From Gloeobacter kilaueensis JS1 (GTDB taxonomy: Bacteria; Cyanobacteriota; Cyanobacteriia; Gloeobacterales; Gloeobacteraceae), in the NCBI RefSeq assembly GCF_000484535.1, contig NC_022600.1, positions 1,426,001 to 1,490,000 on the forward strand: a stretch of DNA of 64,000 bases, given 5' to 3'. This document shows, piece after piece, positions 62,489-64,000 of this stretch. The notes under the pieces are model-generated. The model was not told the origin of the DNA. It made no database searches and saw only the letters and a program-made list of their open reading frames with translations. A program made the position numbers and the translations under genes. Every line of letters starts with the position of its first letter. Within the stretch, counting starts at the first letter, position 1.

Positions 62489-64000
62489 TTAGATGCGCAC
62501 GACGATCACCGTGCAGTCGCTGTCGCGGGCGACGGTCTCGGGGATGTTGCCGCGCACGGCCTGTTGCAGCAGGCTCTCGCGGCTCGCTCCGATGATGATG
62601 CCGTCGAATTTGCCGTCGGAGGCGCAGCGGACCAGGGTTTGAGCGATTGCCTTTGAAAAAAGCGGCAGCGCTTCGACCGGGCGACCGATCGCCCGGCTGA
62701 GGCTGAGGCTATCGGCCTCAAGGGGGGCGGTGTCATGGGCGCTCTCAGGGGCAAAGACCTGGCAGACAGTCACCTCGCCTCTGCCGGGGATGCCGCGCAG
62801 CAGGGCCGGGAGAATTTTGAGTGCCTCCTTGGCGTTCGGGCCGCCGCCGATGGGCACCAGCCAGTGGCGGGGCAGGGCGTTGTCCTTGAGTTTGATGAGC
62901 AGCACCTCGCAGGGAGCCTGACGGATGATCGTATCGACGGCGCTGCCAAAGATCCGTCCCGGCGTGGCGGTGTTGCCCTTCCAGCCCAACAGGGCCAGGC
63001 TGATCCGCCGCTCCTTGATTGTCTCAAGCACGGCCTGGGAAACGTCGTGGGCGACGCGCACCTGGGTATGGACGGGCACGCCCACCGCCTGGGCGGCGCG
63101 CACGGCCTGGCGCAACAGGCGCACCGAAGGAGCGATTGCCACGGTGGTGTCGGAGGGGGCGCGGGTGCGGGGCACGACGATCACCTGCAGGCATTCCAGT
63201 TCGAGCTTGCGCTCGCGGGCGACGGCCAGGGCAAATTCGAGCAGGGCCGGGGCGGTCTCGGGATTGGCGAGGGGCAGGAGCAGGCGGCCCTGGCCGATAG
63301 CCGGTGAACGGGTCTGGTAGACGACGTAGGAGGGCGAAGGGCGCGGGCCGAGCGACTGGAGATTCTCGCCCCCCAAAAGGTCCGCCTCGGCCCGAATAAT
63401 GTCGCTGCGGGTGATGATGCCGACGAGTTTGCTGCCCTCGGTGACGGGCAGGCGGCTCAGTTCGTAGCGGTTGAGCAGGTAGAGGACTTCGTTGAGCGTG
63501 TCACCGGCAGTGACCGTCACCGGCTGGGTGGTCATGATCTCGGTGAGCGGAGCGTCGGGGGGCAGTTGGCGGGCAGCAATTTTGAGCAGGTCGGTCTGGG
63601 TGACGATGCCCACCAGCCGCTCGCCCTCGACTACCGGAAAACCGCGATGGTGGGAGCGCGAAAATGCCTGGGACACTTCGCTCAAAGCCAGGCGGCTCTC
63701 CAGCGTCTCGATGCGGGTCTGCATCACGTCGCCCGCCGCCAGTTGGCCCAATAATTTTTCGTCCGAGACGATCTGCTCGGTGAGGCGAATGCCGCTGAAG
63801 GCGAGCAACTGGTCGTAGATCGAGCCTTCGTTCAGCCGTTCGGCGACGATAGCGGCGATCACGCAGACGACCATCAGCGGCAGCACCAGCGTAAAGTCGT
63901 TGGTGATCTCGAAGATGATCACAAACGAGGTGATCGGCACGCGGGTGACCGCACAGAAAAAGGCCCCCATCCCCGCCAGGGCGTAGGGTAGGGGCGGGTT
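62489..64000 (-). CDS. ClC chloride channel with CBS pair and Usp domains, C-terminal part
   Basis: The frame is open to the window edge, so the N-terminal transport domain is cut off. What is visible, from upstream to downstream: the last ClC membrane helices (MGAFFCAVTRVPITSFVIIFE and TLVLPLMVVCVIAAIVAE, shown in part), two CBS domains (VMQTRIETLESRLALSEV; EIMTTQPVTVTAGDTL) that usually bind adenine nucleotides, and two universal-stress-protein-like domains (LLLPLANPETAP; LVPIGGGPNAKEALK) ending IIIGASRESLLQQAVRG. This ClC-CBS-Usp fusion is common in cyanobacteria. Probably a chloride/proton antiporter or channel regulated by nucleotide level. Confidence 0.9.
   Translation of the reverse strand, partial: NPPLPYALAGMGAFFCAVTRVPITSFVIIFEITNDFTLVLPLMVVCVIAAIVAERLNEGSIYDQLLAFSGIRLTEQIVSDEKLLGQLAAGDVMQTRIETLESRLALSEVSQAFSRSHHRGFPVVEGERLVGIVTQTDLLKIAARQLPPDAPLTEIMTTQPVTVTAGDTLNEVLYLLNRYELSRLPVTEGSKLVGIITRSDIIRAEADLLGGENLQSLGPRPSPSYVVYQTRSPAIGQGRLLLPLANPETAPALLEFALAVARERKLELECLQVIVVPRTRAPSDTTVAIAPSVRLLRQAVRAAQAVGVPVHTQVRVAHDVSQAVLETIKERRISLALLGWKGNTATPGRIFGSAVDTIIRQAPCEVLLIKLKDNALPRHWLVPIGGGPNAKEALKILPALLRGIPGRGEVTVCQVFAPESAHDTAPLEADSLSLSRAIGRPVEALPLFSKAIAQTLVRCASDGKFDGIIIGASRESLLQQAVRGNIPETVARDSDCTVIVVRI

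Overview
The window is GC-rich (roughly 60-65% by eye) and reads as a chromosomal segment of a cyanobacterium, most plausibly a deep-branching, thylakoid-less lineage such as Gloeobacter. This is inferred from gene content: a CRR6-type NDH-1 assembly factor, a DUF1997 protein, a cyanobacterial-type exosortase, a phosphoribulokinase-family paralogue, a ThrRS without the N-terminal TGS domain, and a textbook NtcA site upstream of glnA. I found no tRNA, rRNA or CRISPR array and no intact transposase.

Layout. 1-1.1 kb: end of an unknown gene, then pheA behind a type II NADH dehydrogenase gene (minus strand). 2.5-8.1 kb: an envelope/exopolysaccharide block (exosortase, a membrane zinc-ribbon protein, two GT-C-type membrane glycosyltransferases) with a DUF1997 gene facing it. 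8.1-15.3 kb: housekeeping genes (crr6, pyruvate kinase with a C-terminal phosphohistidine-type domain, glutaredoxin-like protein, murE, MTA phosphorylase, nucleoside deaminase, TPR protein). 15.3-17.0 kb: an AT-rich, unrecognised two-gene unit. 17.2-21.5 kb: PhyH-type oxygenase, a small unknown, a 3-hydroxyisobutyrate-dehydrogenase-like enzyme and thrS.

21.55-31.2 kb is a clear foreign island. It is lower in GC, carries at least eight HIP1 octamers (GCGATCGC) against about one noticed elsewhere, and encodes an AraC regulator, SDR, aldo-keto reductase, cupin, O-methyltransferase, MDR dehydrogenase, alpha/beta hydrolase and MFS transporter. Between these lie decayed genes (an internally deleted MDR gene, a broken SDR gene, the first 14 codons of a second MFS gene), three copies of an IS6-family-like terminal repeat and a pair of hairpins resembling an IS200/IS605 end. 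It looks like a small-molecule detoxification or secondary-metabolism island from a HIP1-rich cyanobacterium, assembled and eroded by insertion sequences.

31.2-39.5 kb: an acidic protein at the island edge, a GH13 enzyme, an M28 peptidase, then a compact cassette of a small Arg-Arg-leader protein, an L,D-transpeptidase, a PqqD-like protein, an HprK-related kinase and a nucleotidyltransferase, facing a CAP-domain protein. 39.8-47.3 kb: a phosphoribulokinase paralogue that has lost one redox-switch cysteine, glutathione-dependent formaldehyde dehydrogenase, and a tightly coupled DUF5682 / vWA / double-SWIM operon that normally travels with a MoxR AAA+ ATPase, which is absent here. 47.3-53.4 kb: argH, NtcA-controlled glnA with an intrinsic terminator, a small iron-permease-like protein and an 818-residue leucine-rich-repeat-variant protein. 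53.5-57.7 kb: a parDE pair with a frameshifted toxin, an iron/B12-type ABC ATPase, a cobalamin riboswitch, a BtuB-like TonB receptor and a small membrane protein, a likely B12 uptake locus. 57.9-64 kb: a CpdA-like phosphodiesterase, a Tat-exported GH116 glycosidase, a Uma2 nuclease, a very strong GC-rich palindrome, and the C-terminal part of a ClC channel with CBS and Usp domains running off the window.
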